A DNA stretch of 64,000 bases from the NCBI GenBank assembly GCA_963704975.1, contig CAVPIK010000009.1, positions 1 to 64,000 on the forward strand, read 5' to 3'. Below the pieces are notes generated by a model that did no database searches, was not told the DNA's origin, and worked only from the letters and a program-made list of their open reading frames with translations. Position 1 is the first letter of the stretch. Every line of letters begins with the position of its first letter. The position numbers and the translations under genes were made by a program. The DNA comes from JAGNDO01 sp963704975. Its GTDB lineage: Bacteria > Chloroflexota > Anaerolineae > Caldilineales > Caldilineaceae. Positions 18,175-27,095 of this stretch are shown in pieces.

Positions 18175-19027
18175 ATGGCTGTTCAGACCCTCTCCGCGCC
18201 CAAGCGGCGCAGTGGATTGGCCGACCGGTTGGCGGCCCTGCCCTATTGGTTGCTGGCCACCATCCTGTTGGGGATAATCCTGTTCTGGAACATCCTCTCC
18301 AACTCGGACTACAACACCATCTTTCAGGCGCGTGAGCAAGGGCGTGGGGGTCACGGTCTATGTCTGTCTGGTCTCCTTTGCCTTTGCGTTGATCATCGGG
18401 CTGATCGTGGGCATGGCCCGGCTGTCCAACAACCGTCTTGTGATCGAGGTCTCTTCGTTTTATGTGGAGATTTTGCGGGGCGTGCCCATGTTGGTGCTGC
18501 TCTACTACGTGGCCTTTGTGGGCGCGCCGGGGCTGGTGGATCTGATCAACTGGGCCGGGGATGGCCTGGTCCGCCTGGGCGTGACCGGGATGGGCGCGGC
18601 CTGGGCCGACTTCAGCGTGCGGGATCTGGACTTCACCACCCGGGCCATCATCGCCCTGGTGGTGGGCTACAGCGCCTTCATCAGCGAGATCTTCCGGGCC
18701 GGCATCGAGAGCATCGAGCGGGGCCAGACCGAGGCCGCCCGCAGCATGGGCATGAACTACTGGCAGACCATGCGCTTCGTCATCCTGCCCCAGGCCACCC
18801 GCCGGGTCTTGCCCCCCCTGGGCAACGACTTCATCGCCATGCTCAAAGACTCGGCCCTGGTCTCCGTCCTGGGCGTGCAGGACATCACCCAGATGGGCAA
18901 ACTCTACGCCAGCAGCACCTTCCGCTTCTTCGAGACCTACAACGTCGTCGCCTTCCTCTACCTGGCCATGACCATCGCCCTCTCCCTCGTCGTGCGCTAC
19001 ATGGAACAGCGTATGCCTCGGGGGTAG
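18175..19027 (+). CDS. Amino-acid ABC transporter permease (HisM/GlnP type), one indel
   Basis: Inner-membrane permease of a polar-amino-acid importer. The N-terminal helix (YWLLATILLGIILFWNIL) and SNSDYNTIFQA are in one frame. The rest (SKGVGVTVYVCLVSFAFALI, then EILRGVPMLVLLYYVAF) is in the next, joined near 18328-18335. The EAA loop that contacts the ATPase is intact: GQTEAARSMGMNYWQTMRFV. Its ribosome-binding site (AAGGAG) sits just after the heptamer palindrome. Length is about 283 residues. It belongs with the upstream binding protein. The partner ATPase must be elsewhere in the genome. Confidence 0.9.
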
Positions 19028-19031
19028 GCGA

Positions 19032-19103
19032 ATTTTGGATTGTGGATTTTTGATTTTGGATTGCCGCGCGGCAATCCAAAATCAAAAATCCACAATCCAA
19101 AAT
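19032..19103. repeat. Perfect 36-bp palindrome without loop
   Basis: 19032-19067 and 19068-19103 are exact reverse complements, giving a 72-bp perfect palindrome built of TGGATTT/TGGATTG-like units with GCCGCGCGGC at the centre. It follows the permease stop. A stem this long could act as a terminator-like structure but has no clear U-tract. Confidence 0.93.
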
Positions 19104-19146
19104 CTCCAAAAATCCCCTCTAATTTCAATCCCGCCCCAATCGGTGC

Positions 19147-19152
19147 TATACT
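19147..19152 (+). promoter_or_regulatory. Possible extended -10 promoter of pdxS
   Basis: TGCTATACT is an extended -10 (TGnTATACT), about 105 bp before the pdxS start. No good -35 is seen. Confidence 0.3.
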
Positions 19153-19258
19153 CATAAGTTCAGAACCATGATTCTGCCGGACAGGCTCCCCCAGCCCTGT
19201 GGACGGCAACCTGTGCGATCCTTTGGGTCGAAGAACATTTATGAAAAGGGGAAAAGAT

Positions 19259-20185
19259 ATGTCCAACGAAGCGAATAACGGCAAGAAGAGCGTCGGCCAG
19301 AAGGAGATCGCTACCTACGCGGTCAAGGCCGGGCTGGCCCAGATGTTGAAGGGCGGCGTGATCATGGATGTGGTGACGCCGGAGCAGGCCCGCATCGCCG
19401 AAGAGGCCGGGGCCTGCGCGGTCATGGCCCTGGAGCGGGTCCCCGCGGACATCCGCAAGGACGGCGGCGTGGCCCGCATGAGCGACCCGGACATGATCAA
19501 GGGCATCATCGCCGCGGTGACCATCCCGGTGATGGCCAAGGCCCGCATCGGCCACTTTGTCGAGGCCCAGATTCTGGAAGCCCTGGGCGTGGACTACATC
19601 GACGAGAGCGAAGTCCTGACCCCGGCGGACGAGGAGCACCACATCAACAAGCACAAGTTCGGCGTGCCCTTTGTCTGCGGCTGCCGCAACCTGGGCGAGG
19701 CCCTGCGCCGCATCGCCGAAGGCGCGGCCATGATCCGCACCAAGGGCGAGGCCGGGCACCGGCAACGTGGTCGAGGCCGTGCGCCACGCCCGGGCCGTCA
19801 ACGGGGCCATCCGCCAACTGCGCACCATGGACGAGGACGAACTCTTCGCCTACGCCAAGGAGATCCAGGCCCCCTATGCCCTGGTCAAGCAGACCGCGGA
19901 GTTGGGCCGACTGCCCGTGGTCAACTTCGCCGCCGGCGGCGTGGCCACCCCGGCCGACGCCGCCCTGATGATGCAGCTCGGCGTGGACGGCGTCTTCGTC
20001 GGCTCCGGCATCTTCAAGAGCGGCAACCCGGCCAAGCCCGGGCCAAGGCCATCGTCCAGGCCGTCACCCACTACAACGACCCCAACATCCTGGCCGAGAT
20101 CAGCGCCAACCTGGGCGAAGCCATGGTCGGCATCAACATCGACACCCTCTCCGAAGGGGAGAGACTGGCCTCGCGGGGCTGGTGA
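19259..20185 (+). CDS. pdxS: Pyridoxal 5'-phosphate synthase lyase subunit PdxS, two indels
   Basis: Makes PLP from ribose 5-phosphate, glyceraldehyde 3-phosphate and PdxT-derived ammonia. Canonical motifs: KAGLAQMLKGGVIMDV (imine-forming Lys), ACAVMALERVPADIRKDGG, VMAKARIGHFVEAQILEA, DYIDESEVLTPADE and VGSGIFKSGNP. Two single-base changes break the frame, at about 19753 (EAG then TGNVVEAVRHARAV) and about 20040 (NPAK then RAKAIVQAV). Full length is about 308 residues. I chose ATG 19259 (AGGGG upstream, MSNEANNG), although an in-frame ATG lies 18 nt earlier. pdxT follows after a palindromic spacer. Confidence 0.95.
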   Translation: MSNEANNGKKSVGQKEIATYAVKAGLAQMLKGGVIMDVVTPEQARIAEEAGACAVMALERVPADIRKDGGVARMSDPDMIKGIIAAVTIPVMAKARIGHFVEAQILEALGVDYIDESEVLTPADEEHHINKHKFGVPFVCGCRNLGEALRRIAEGAAMIRTKGEAGHRQRGRGRAPRPGRQRGHPPTAHHGRGRTLRLRQGDPGPLCPGQADRGVGPTARGQLRRRRRGHPGRRRPDDAARRGRRLRRLRHLQERQPGQARAKAIVQAVTHYNDPNILAEISANLGEAMVGINIDTLSEGERLASRGW

Positions 20186-20189
20186 ACTG

Positions 20190-20262
20190 TGAAGGGGTGA
20201 GCGGGTGAAGGGGTGAAAGGGTGATTTGCCGCTCTTCACCCCTTCACCCGCTCACCCCTTCA
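20190..20262. repeat. 28-bp inverted repeat of GGGTGAA-type units
   Basis: Arms 20190-20217 and 20235-20262 are perfect reverse complements with a 17-nt loop, between pdxS and pdxT. The units (GGGTGAA, GGGTGAG) are the same as at 27037-27090. Confidence 0.93.
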
Positions 20263-20275
20263 CCCTTTCAAAACT

Positions 20276-20895
20276 ATGAGCGACACACACACACGCCCCA
20301 CCATCGGCGTCTTGGCCTTGCAGGGAGCATTCCGCGAACATGTGGCGATGCTGGAGCAGGCTGGGGCGCGGGTGGTTGAGGTTCGCAAACCGGAACAACT
20401 TGAGGGGCTGGACGGGCTGGTGATCCCCGGCGGGGAGAGCACGACCATGGGGCTGATCGCCGAACGCTGGGGCTTGGTGGAGCCACTGCGGGCCTGGGTC
20501 CACAGCGGGCACCCCACCTGGGGCACCTGTGCGGGCATGATCATGCTGGCCGAGCGGGCGTCCGGCCAGAAGGAGGGCGGGCAGACCTCTGCTGGGCGGG
20601 CTGGATGTGACGGTCAACCGCAACCACTTTGGCCGCCAGCTTGCAGAGCTTCGAGACCGATTTGGCCGTCCCTGTCCTGGGCGACGAGCCGGTCCACGCC
20701 GTCTTCATCCGCGCCCCCGGCATCGTCTCCGTGGGGGATGGGGTGGAGATCCTGGCCCGCTTTGGCGACACCGAGGCCGACAGCGTGATCGTGGCCGTGC
20801 GCCAAGGGCCGATTCTGGCCACGGCCTTTCACCCAGAGTTGACCGATGATCTGCGCTGGCATCAGATTTTTGTAGAAATGTGTACGGATCGGTAA
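20276..20895 (+). CDS. pdxT: Pyridoxal 5'-phosphate synthase glutaminase subunit PdxT, two indels
   Basis: Class I glutamine amidotransferase that feeds ammonia to PdxS. Motifs: IGVLALQGAFREH, LVIPGGESTTMGL, nucleophile Cys in WGTCAGMIML and the His-Glu pair in ATAFHPELTDD. Two one-base changes, near 20590 (GGQT then LGGLDVTVNRNHFGRQL) and near 20640-20650 (QSFETDLAVPVLG), restore a protein of about 206 residues. It lies 90 bp after pdxS with the inverted repeat between them. There is no own ribosome-binding site of note. Confidence 0.95.
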
Positions 20896-21006
20896 ACCGC
20901 ACCGACCCAACCGAATGTCTTGCCTTTGTCCCCTTGGCGTCTTTACGGTAAAAATCAGCCCGTTACCGCCAAGCTATCAAAATTCTAAAAAAAGGATTCT
21001 ATTTTC

Positions 21007-21552
21007 ATGCGTCTTATTCCACGAAAACTCTTTCTAACCCGGGGCGTCGGCATCCACAAGGAAAAACTGACCAGCTTCGAGATGGCCCTGCGGGATGCGG
21101 GGATCGCCTATTTCAACCTGGTGCGGGTCTCGTCCATCTTCCCCCCCAACTGCCGCATCGTCGAGCGGGAAGAGGGGCTGAAACTGCTCCAGCCCGGCGA
21201 GATCGTCTTCGCCGTGATCGCCGAGATGGCCACCAACGAGCCGGGGCGTCGCATCGCCTCGTCCATCGGCGTGGCCCGCCCCAACGACCCTGACAAGTAC
21301 GGCTATCTCTCCGAGCACCACACCTTTGGCCAGACCGAAGAAGAGGCCGGAGACTATGCCGAGGATCTGGCCGCCACCATGCTGGCCACCACCCTGGGCA
21401 TCCCCTTTGACGCCGACAAGGACTACAACGAGCGCAAAGAGCAGTATGCCATGGGCGGCGAAATCGTCGACACCACCAGCATCACCATCGCCGTCACCGC
21501 GGAGCCGGGCGGGGTGTGGACCACGGTGGTCTCCGCCGCCATCCTGATCTAG
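21007..21552 (+). CDS. Pyruvoyl-dependent arginine decarboxylase
   Basis: A 181-residue proenzyme that self-cleaves at a serine to form the pyruvoyl group and decarboxylates arginine to agmatine. The cleavage motif is VRVSSIFPPNC (about 43-53), and the C-terminal sheet ends VWTTVVSAAILI. Archaeal and bacterial homologues have the same length. The agmatinase gene starts 3 bp after its stop, so product and substrate are linked in one operon. A ribosome-binding site (AAAAAAGGATT) precedes ATG. Confidence 0.93.
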   Translation: MRLIPRKLFLTRGVGIHKEKLTSFEMALRDAGIAYFNLVRVSSIFPPNCRIVEREEGLKLLQPGEIVFAVIAEMATNEPGRRIASSIGVARPNDPDKYGYLSEHHTFGQTEEEAGDYAEDLAATMLATTLGIPFDADKDYNERKEQYAMGGEIVDTTSITIAVTAEPGGVWTTVVSAAILI

Positions 21553-21554
21553 CC

Positions 21555-22443
21555 ATGAACCACGAAATCTTTCTCGATCTGCCCCCGGCCCAGAGCGACT
21601 TTGACCGGGCCGGGGTGCTGATCCTGCCCATGCCCATGGAGGCCACGGTCAGCTACAGCGGCGGCACTGCGGACGGCCCCGCGGCCCTCATCGCCGCCTC
21701 CTGCCAGGTGGAGCTGTACGACCGGGAGTTCGACAGCGAACCGGCCATGCACTACGGCATCCACACCCTGCCCGCCCTGAATCTGCCCACGGACCCGGAC
21801 AAGGCCGTGGAGATCATCGCCCAGGCCGTGGCCGACGGCCATGTCCACGGGCAAGCTGGTGGTGGGCTTGGGCGGCGAGCACACGGTCAGCGTGGGCACC
21901 GGGCGGGGCGTCCTGCGCAGCGTGGACGGCCCCATCACCCTGGTGCAGATCGACGCCCACAGCGATCTGCGGGAGAGCTACGAAGGGTCCCCCTATAGCC
22001 ATGCGTGCATCGCCCGTCGTTTGTTGGAAGAAGAAAATGTCGAGCAGATTCTCCAGCTTGGGATTCGCTCCGTTTGCGCCGAAGAGGTAGAGGTGGCCCG
22101 AGCCAATCCCGACCGCATCCGGGTCTGGTACGCCGAGGAGGTCCACGCCGAAGCCTGGCAGGCCGAATTGGCCGACCGGGTGGCCGGGCGCAACATCTTC
22201 CTCACCATCGACGTGGACGGCCTGGACCCCAGCGTGATCCCCGCCACGGGCACGCCGGAACCGGGCGGCCTCTCCTGGCGGCAGACGTTGGAGATCATCC
22301 GCATCGTCGCCCAGTCCGGCACCATCGTGGCCCTGGACTGCGTGGAGTTGGCCCCCACCCCCGGTCTGCACATGGCCGACTTCGCCGCGGCGAAGTTGGT
22401 GTATAAGGCGATCTCGTACGCCAAGATGGGTAGCGCAGGTTGA
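21555..22443 (+). CDS. speB: Agmatinase (ureohydrolase family), one indel
   Basis: Hydrolyses agmatine to putrescine and urea with two Mn ions. Motifs: VGLGGEHTVSVG, VQIDAHSDLRESYEG, SHACIARRL, and FLTIDVDGLDPSVIPATGTP with PEPGGLSW. One base is lost or gained at about 21845-21850, between VADGHVH and GKLVVGLGGEHT. Total about 295 residues. The last codons and the stop (AGT.. GCA GGT TGA) fall inside palindromic repeat C, so the repeat supplies the 3' end of the gene. It is cotranscribed with the arginine decarboxylase. Confidence 0.93.
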
Positions 22444-22585
22444 GTAAGCCGGGTTAACCAGGATCTTCCAGACGGAAGTCAGGCTGTATCGAAACCGAAG
22501 CGGGTTGACCCGCTTCGGTTTCGATACGCCGCCAGTCCCTGAATGGTTTGCGAAGATCTCAGCGGCGGCTACTCAACCTGCGCTA
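22431..22585. repeat. Palindromic repeat family C, complete copy 1
   Basis: Outer arms TAGCGCAGGTTGAGTA (22431-22446) and its exact complement (22570-22585). The inner perfect 20-bp palindrome with 2-nt loop (22486-22527) has the signature GTATCGAAACC...GGTTTCGATAC. It overlaps the end of speB. The related copy is at 25575-25723 and a half copy at 3048-3128. Confidence 0.93.
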
Positions 22586-22667
22586 CTCTCGGTGTTTACT
22601 CACCGCTGTGTTTACAGACGAATGGCGAAATCGCCGCCTTCACGGTACAATCAGCCATAGTTCGCCC

Positions 22668-22712
22668 CCACCCCCAATCCAAAATCCACAATCACCAATC
22701 CAAAATCGAAAG
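22668..22712. repeat. Short repeat tract (AATCCAAAATC type)
   Basis: Iterated CCAAAATC/CCACAATC units, the same words as in the palindrome at 19032-19103. The tract ends in CGAAAGG, which acts as ribosome-binding site for the next gene. Spacer 22586-22667 holds nothing else recognised apart from a possible -10 (TACAAT). Confidence 0.75.
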
Positions 22713-22719
22713 GTGTGCT

Positions 22720-23709
22720 ATGAAATACGCAACGGGTATGCGCCAGTTTATCAAGCACCACTATCGCCACTTCAACGCCGCCGCCCTGGTGGACGCCGCC
22801 GAAGGCTATGTCCACCACCTGGACCAGGGCGGCAAGATGTTCGTCACCCTGGCCGGGGCCATGAGCACGGCGGAGTTGGGCCTCTCGTTGGCCGAGATGA
22901 TCCGCCAGGACAAGATCCACGGCATCTCCTGCACCGGGGCCAACCTGGAAGAGGATGTGTACAACCTGGTCGCCCACGACTACTATGTGCGGGTGCCCAA
23001 CTATCGGGACCTGACCCCGGAGGACGAGCACGAACTGCTCAGCCGCCATCTCAACCGGGTGACCGACACCTGCATCCCCGAAGAGGAAGCCTTCCGGCGC
23101 ATCGAGGGGGCCATTCTGGACGAGTGGGTGAACGCGGACCAGTCCGGCGAGCGCTATTTCCCCCACGAATTCCTCTACCGCATCCTGCTCAGCGGCAAGC
23201 TGGAGCAATATTACCAGATCGACCCGGCGGACAGTTGGCTGCTGGCCGCGGCCCAGAAAAACCTGCCCATCTTCGTCCCCGGCTGGGAGGATTCCACCTC
23301 GGGCAACATCTTCGCCGGCCACTGCATGAAGGGGACGGTCAAGAATGTCCACACCGTGCGCACGGGCATCGAATATATGATGGCCCTGGCCGACTGGTAC
23401 ACCGCCGAGGCCCCCAAGAACTCCATCGGCTTCTTCCAGATCGGCGGCGGCATTGCCGGGGACTTCCCCATCTGCGTGGTGCCCATGCTGCGCCAGGACA
23501 TGGAGATCCACGACATCCCCCTGTGGGGCTACTTCTGCCAGATCAGCGACTCCACCACCAGCTACGGCTCCTATTCCGGCGCCGTGCCCAACGAGAAGAT
23601 CACCTGGGAGAAGCTGGACATCACCACCCCCAAGTTCATCGTCGAGTCGGACGCCACCATCGTGGCCCCGCTGATCTTCGCCTATGTCCTGGACGAGGCA
23701 ACTCTTTAG
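22720..23709 (+). CDS. Deoxyhypusine synthase-like protein (probable homospermidine synthase)
   Basis: A 329-residue member of the deoxyhypusine synthase family. Bacteria lack eIF5A, and bacterial members are considered to act on free polyamines, for example forming homospermidine from putrescine. It has FVTLAGAMSTAELG (NAD-binding), ISCTGANLEED, IGFFQIGGGIAGDFPI and the active-site lysine in ITWEKLDI. The aligned glycine-rich stretch YGSYSGAVPNE precedes the Lys, as in the eukaryotic enzyme. It follows arginine decarboxylase and agmatinase, whose product is putrescine, which supports a polyamine role. The reading frame is intact. Confidence 0.88.
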   Translation: MKYATGMRQFIKHHYRHFNAAALVDAAEGYVHHLDQGGKMFVTLAGAMSTAELGLSLAEMIRQDKIHGISCTGANLEEDVYNLVAHDYYVRVPNYRDLTPEDEHELLSRHLNRVTDTCIPEEEAFRRIEGAILDEWVNADQSGERYFPHEFLYRILLSGKLEQYYQIDPADSWLLAAAQKNLPIFVPGWEDSTSGNIFAGHCMKGTVKNVHTVRTGIEYMMALADWYTAEAPKNSIGFFQIGGGIAGDFPICVVPMLRQDMEIHDIPLWGYFCQISDSTTSYGSYSGAVPNEKITWEKLDITTPKFIVESDATIVAPLIFAYVLDEATL

Positions 23710-23736
23710 GATCTGCTCAATCGGTTGGAGAAATTT

Positions 23737-25543
23737 ATGGAACGCGTGGCAGGTTGGATAAACAAAGTTTTTGACGCACTGGGCGCATTGTGGCAGCTTT
23801 GGCGCACGGTGTGGGCGCACCTGATCTGCGATTTTTACAACCTGCGCCGCCGCATTTTTCGTGGCCGCATGGCCGAATTCCCGGTCATCACCTTGGACGG
23901 CCCCATCACCGAGCGGGTGGCGTCTGTGCCCTGGTTCTACGCCTATCTGCCCAACGTCTCCGTGCCCATGAGTCTGCAATTCCTCAACAAGGCCCTGCGC
24001 CGCATGGCCGAAGACCCGGATCTGAAGGGCGTGATCTTCCTGGTCAAAAGCCCCCAACTCAGTCTGGCCCAGGCCCAGAGCATCGCCCTCAAATTTGGCC
24101 GCTTTCGCACATGGGACAGGGCGGCCAACCCTGGGGCCATGCCCAAACGCATCATCGTCCACATGGAACAGGCCGGGGCCGCCACCTTCACCCTGGCCGC
24201 GGCCGCGGACGAGATCTACATGACCCCCCTCAGCGATTGGAGCGTGGCCGGTCTGCGCAGCGAAGGGGTCTATCTCAAGGAGACCCTGGCCCGCATCGGC
24301 GTGGAGATGGATGTGGTCAAGATTGCGCCGTGGAAGACGGCCATGGACCGCTTCGCCAACAGCGAAATGAGCGACGCCGACCGGGAACAGCGGGAGCGAC
24401 TGCTGGACGGCTGGTACGAGGACATGGTGGCCGCCATCGCCGCCGGGCGCAAGCTGTCCCCGGAGAGCGTGCGGGGACTGATCGACCGCGCCCCCCTCTT
24501 CGCCGAGGACGCCCTGGCCGCCGGGCTGATCGACGGCATCTGCTATGAGGATGAACTGGCCGTGACCGTGGGCAAGGAGACCGGGCGGCCCGCCTGGGAG
24601 GCCAAATTGCGTCCCCTACAAAGAGGCCCGGCGCTATTTCTATCAACGGCCCGTGGTGCGCAACGCCAAGGCCATCGGCGTCATCGGTCTGCACGGCATG
24701 ATCATGTCCGGGGAGAGCCGTTCCTTCCCCGTGCCCCTGCCCATCTTTGGGGACGAGACCATCGGCAGCAGCTCCGCCCAGCAGATGGCCAGGGCCGCTC
24801 GGGAGGATGACCGGTTGGCCGCGGTGGTGGTGCATGTGGATTCCGGCGGCGGCTCGGCCTTGGCCAGCGACATCATCTGGCGAGAGTTGGACCTCCTGGC
24901 CCGCAAGATCCCCGTTGTGGTCTACATGGGGGACGTGGCGGCCAGCGGCGGCTACTACATCGCCGCCCCCGGTCACAAGATCGTGGCCCAGCGCGCCACC
25001 CTCACGGGCAGCATCGGCGTGATCACGGGCAAACCGGTGACTGCCGGGGCCTATGCCCACATCGGGGCCAACCGGGAATTTGTGCAGCGGGGGGCCAACG
25101 CCGGTCTCTACAGCGACGCCCAGCCCTGGTCCGACGCCGAGCGGGCCCAGGTGGAGCATGACATCCGCCACACCTACGATCTCTTCAAGCATCGGGTGGC
25201 CGACGGGCGCGGGCTGGACTTCGACGGCCTGGACGCCATCGCCAACGGCCAGGTGTGGACCGGTGCCCAGGCCCAAGCCATCGGCCTGGTGGACGAGATC
25301 GGCGACTTCCAGACCGCCATGCTCATGGCCTGCGACATGGCCGGTCTGCCCATGGATTACAGCGTGCCGATTGTGCCGGTCAAGGCGTCCGGCGGCTTGC
25401 TGGCGCAGCCGTTCAAGCAGGCCCAGGATACCCTCGGCGGCCTGTCAGCGCTGGCCTCCGCCGTCCTGCGGGGCGAAATTTCGGATTTGTTTAGCCGAGA
25501 ACGAATTTGGTTTATTGCGGACGGATTGCCCAAGATCAAGTAA
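23737..25543 (+). CDS. sppA: Signal peptide peptidase SppA, double-domain type, one indel
   Basis: Membrane serine protease that degrades cleaved signal peptides. Two homologous S49 domains: N-terminal (about 50-290) with general-base Lys in APWKTAMDRF and C-terminal (about 310-520) with nucleophile Ser in GDVAASGGYYIA. An N-terminal amphipathic/hydrophobic segment (LWQLWRTVWAHLICDFY) anchors it. The frame changes at about 24613 (cgtcccctac has one C too many). The corrected sequence reads RPYKEARRYFYQRPVVRNAK. Start at ATG 23737 with GGAG 7 nt upstream. Total about 601 residues. Confidence 0.93.
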
Positions 25544-25574
25544 ACAGTCGTGACTGCCAAGCCATTTTGTCCAG

Positions 25575-25723
25575 CGCCGGTTGAGTAGGCCGAGTCAACC
25601 AATCATTTCCGCCAACCTTGGAATAAGGCCGTATCGAAACCAAGCGGGTCAACCCGCACCCGCTGGTTTCGATACGGCCGGAAACTGCCCCCGCTTTCTG
25701 AAGCGACGCCTACTCAACCGGCG
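25575..25723. repeat. Palindromic repeat family C, complete copy 2
   Basis: Outer arms CGCCGGTTGAGTAGG (25575-25589) and complement (25709-25723). The inner palindrome GGCCGTATCGAAACC...GGTTTCGATACGGCC is at about 25627-25679. Same architecture as 22431-22585. It occupies the spacer 25544-25779. Confidence 0.93.
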
Positions 25724-25779
25724 GGTGCTAGCCAGGGTTGGTCGGTACAACCAATCAACCACCCCACGAGGCCCAAACC

Positions 25780-27030
25780 ATGACATTCGACGTCCAATCC
25801 ATTCGCAAACAATTTCCCGCCCTGAGCGAGCAGTTCGGGGAGACACCCGGCATCTTTTTTGACGGTCCCGGCGGCACCCAAGTGCCCCAGTCGGTGATCG
25901 ACGCCATGACCGATTACCTGATCCGGCGCAACGCCAACACCCACGGCCCCTTCGAGACCTCCCGGCGCACGGACGCTACGATCGACTATGCCCACCAAGC
26001 CCTGGCCGACTTCCTCAACGCGGACGCCGACGAGGTGGTCTTTGGCAACAACATGACCAGCCTGACCTATGCCATCAGCCGCACCCTGGCCAACGAGATC
26101 CACCGGGGGGACGAGATCGTGGTCACCTATCTGGACCACGACGCCAACGTGGCCCCCTGGCTGCAACTGGCCGAGGACCGGGGTGCCACCATCCGCTGGG
26201 CGGATGTGGACCTGGAAACCTGCACCCTGGACATGGATCACCTCAAATCCCTGATCAACGAGAAGACCAAGATCGTGGCCGTGGGCTATGCGAGCAACGC
26301 CACGGGAACGGTCAACGACGTGGCGACCGTGGTCAAGTGGGCCAAGGAGGTCGGGGCGTTCAGCTACATCGACGCCGTCCACTACACCCCCCACGGCCTG
26401 ATCGATGTCAAGGCCTTGGACTGCGATTTTCTGGTGTGCAGCCCGTACAAATTCTTCGGTCCCCATGCCGGGGTGCTCTTCGGCAAGCGGACGCATTTGG
26501 AACGGCTGCGCTCGTATCAGGTGCGCCCCGCCGGGCCGAAGCCGCCCAAGAAGTGGGAGACGGGCACGGGCAACTTCGAGGCCCAGGCCGGCTCCGCGGC
26601 CGCGGTGGACTACATCGCCAGCCTGGGGGTCAGCCAGGGCGACGCCGCAGAGGGGGACACCCGGCGCACGAAGTTGAAGGCCGCCTACGCCGCCATCCAC
26701 GCCTATGAGACTGTGTTGAAGGAGAAGTTGATCACCGGGCTGGAGGCCCTGTCCGGCGTGCGCATCTACGGCATCACCGAGCGGGCGGATTGGGAGAAAC
26801 GGGTCACCACCGTCTCCATCCGCAAGGAGGGGGTGACGCCCCTGGCCCTGGCCGAAGCCCTGGGCAAGGAGAATATCTTCGTGTGGGAGGGCAATTTCTA
26901 CGCCCTCTCCATCAGCCAGCGCCTGGGTGTGGAGGAGAGCGGCGGCCTCGTGCGCATCGGGTTGGTGCACTACAACACGCTGGAAGAGGTAGATCGGCTG
27001 CTTGAGGTGATCAACGGGGTGACGGGGTAG
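25780..27030 (+). CDS. Cysteine desulfurase-like aminotransferase class V protein
   Basis: PLP enzyme of the class V/NifS-SufS fold, 416 residues. It begins with IFFDGPGGTQVPQSVIDAM and has HGPFETSRRTD. It has VVTYLDHDANVAPW, IVAVGYASNATGTV and a PLP-binding Lys in CSPYKFFGPHAGVLFG. The C-terminal domain ends VRIGLVHYNTLEEVDRLL. The DGPGGTQVP start and length match the 'cysteine desulfurase family (VC1184-like)' branch rather than IscS or SufS. The reaction is therefore uncertain. No Fe-S assembly genes are adjacent. Confidence 0.87.
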   Translation: MTFDVQSIRKQFPALSEQFGETPGIFFDGPGGTQVPQSVIDAMTDYLIRRNANTHGPFETSRRTDATIDYAHQALADFLNADADEVVFGNNMTSLTYAISRTLANEIHRGDEIVVTYLDHDANVAPWLQLAEDRGATIRWADVDLETCTLDMDHLKSLINEKTKIVAVGYASNATGTVNDVATVVKWAKEVGAFSYIDAVHYTPHGLIDVKALDCDFLVCSPYKFFGPHAGVLFGKRTHLERLRSYQVRPAGPKPPKKWETGTGNFEAQAGSAAAVDYIASLGVSQGDAAEGDTRRTKLKAAYAAIHAYETVLKEKLITGLEALSGVRIYGITERADWEKRVTTVSIRKEGVTPLALAEALGKENIFVWEGNFYALSISQRLGVEESGGLVRIGLVHYNTLEEVDRLLEVINGVTG

Positions 27031-27036
27031 AAATCT

Positions 27037-27090
27037 GAGCGGGTGAAGGGGTGAGCGGGTGAAAAACCCCATCACCCTTTCACCCGCTCA
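27037..27090. repeat. Inverted repeat of GGGTGAA-type units
   Basis: Arms 27052-27064 and 27078-27090 (tgagcgggtgaaa and complement), extended by further GGGTGAA/GGGTGAG units from 27037. It sits between the convergent desulfurase and dienelactone hydrolase genes and could serve as a terminator. Confidence 0.85.
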
Positions 27091-27095
27091 CTCTT

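Noticed and set aside
22651..24162. 503-codon minus-strand frame
   Set aside because: Antisense shadow of the intact deoxyhypusine-synthase-like gene and of sppA; His/Gly-rich with no domain.
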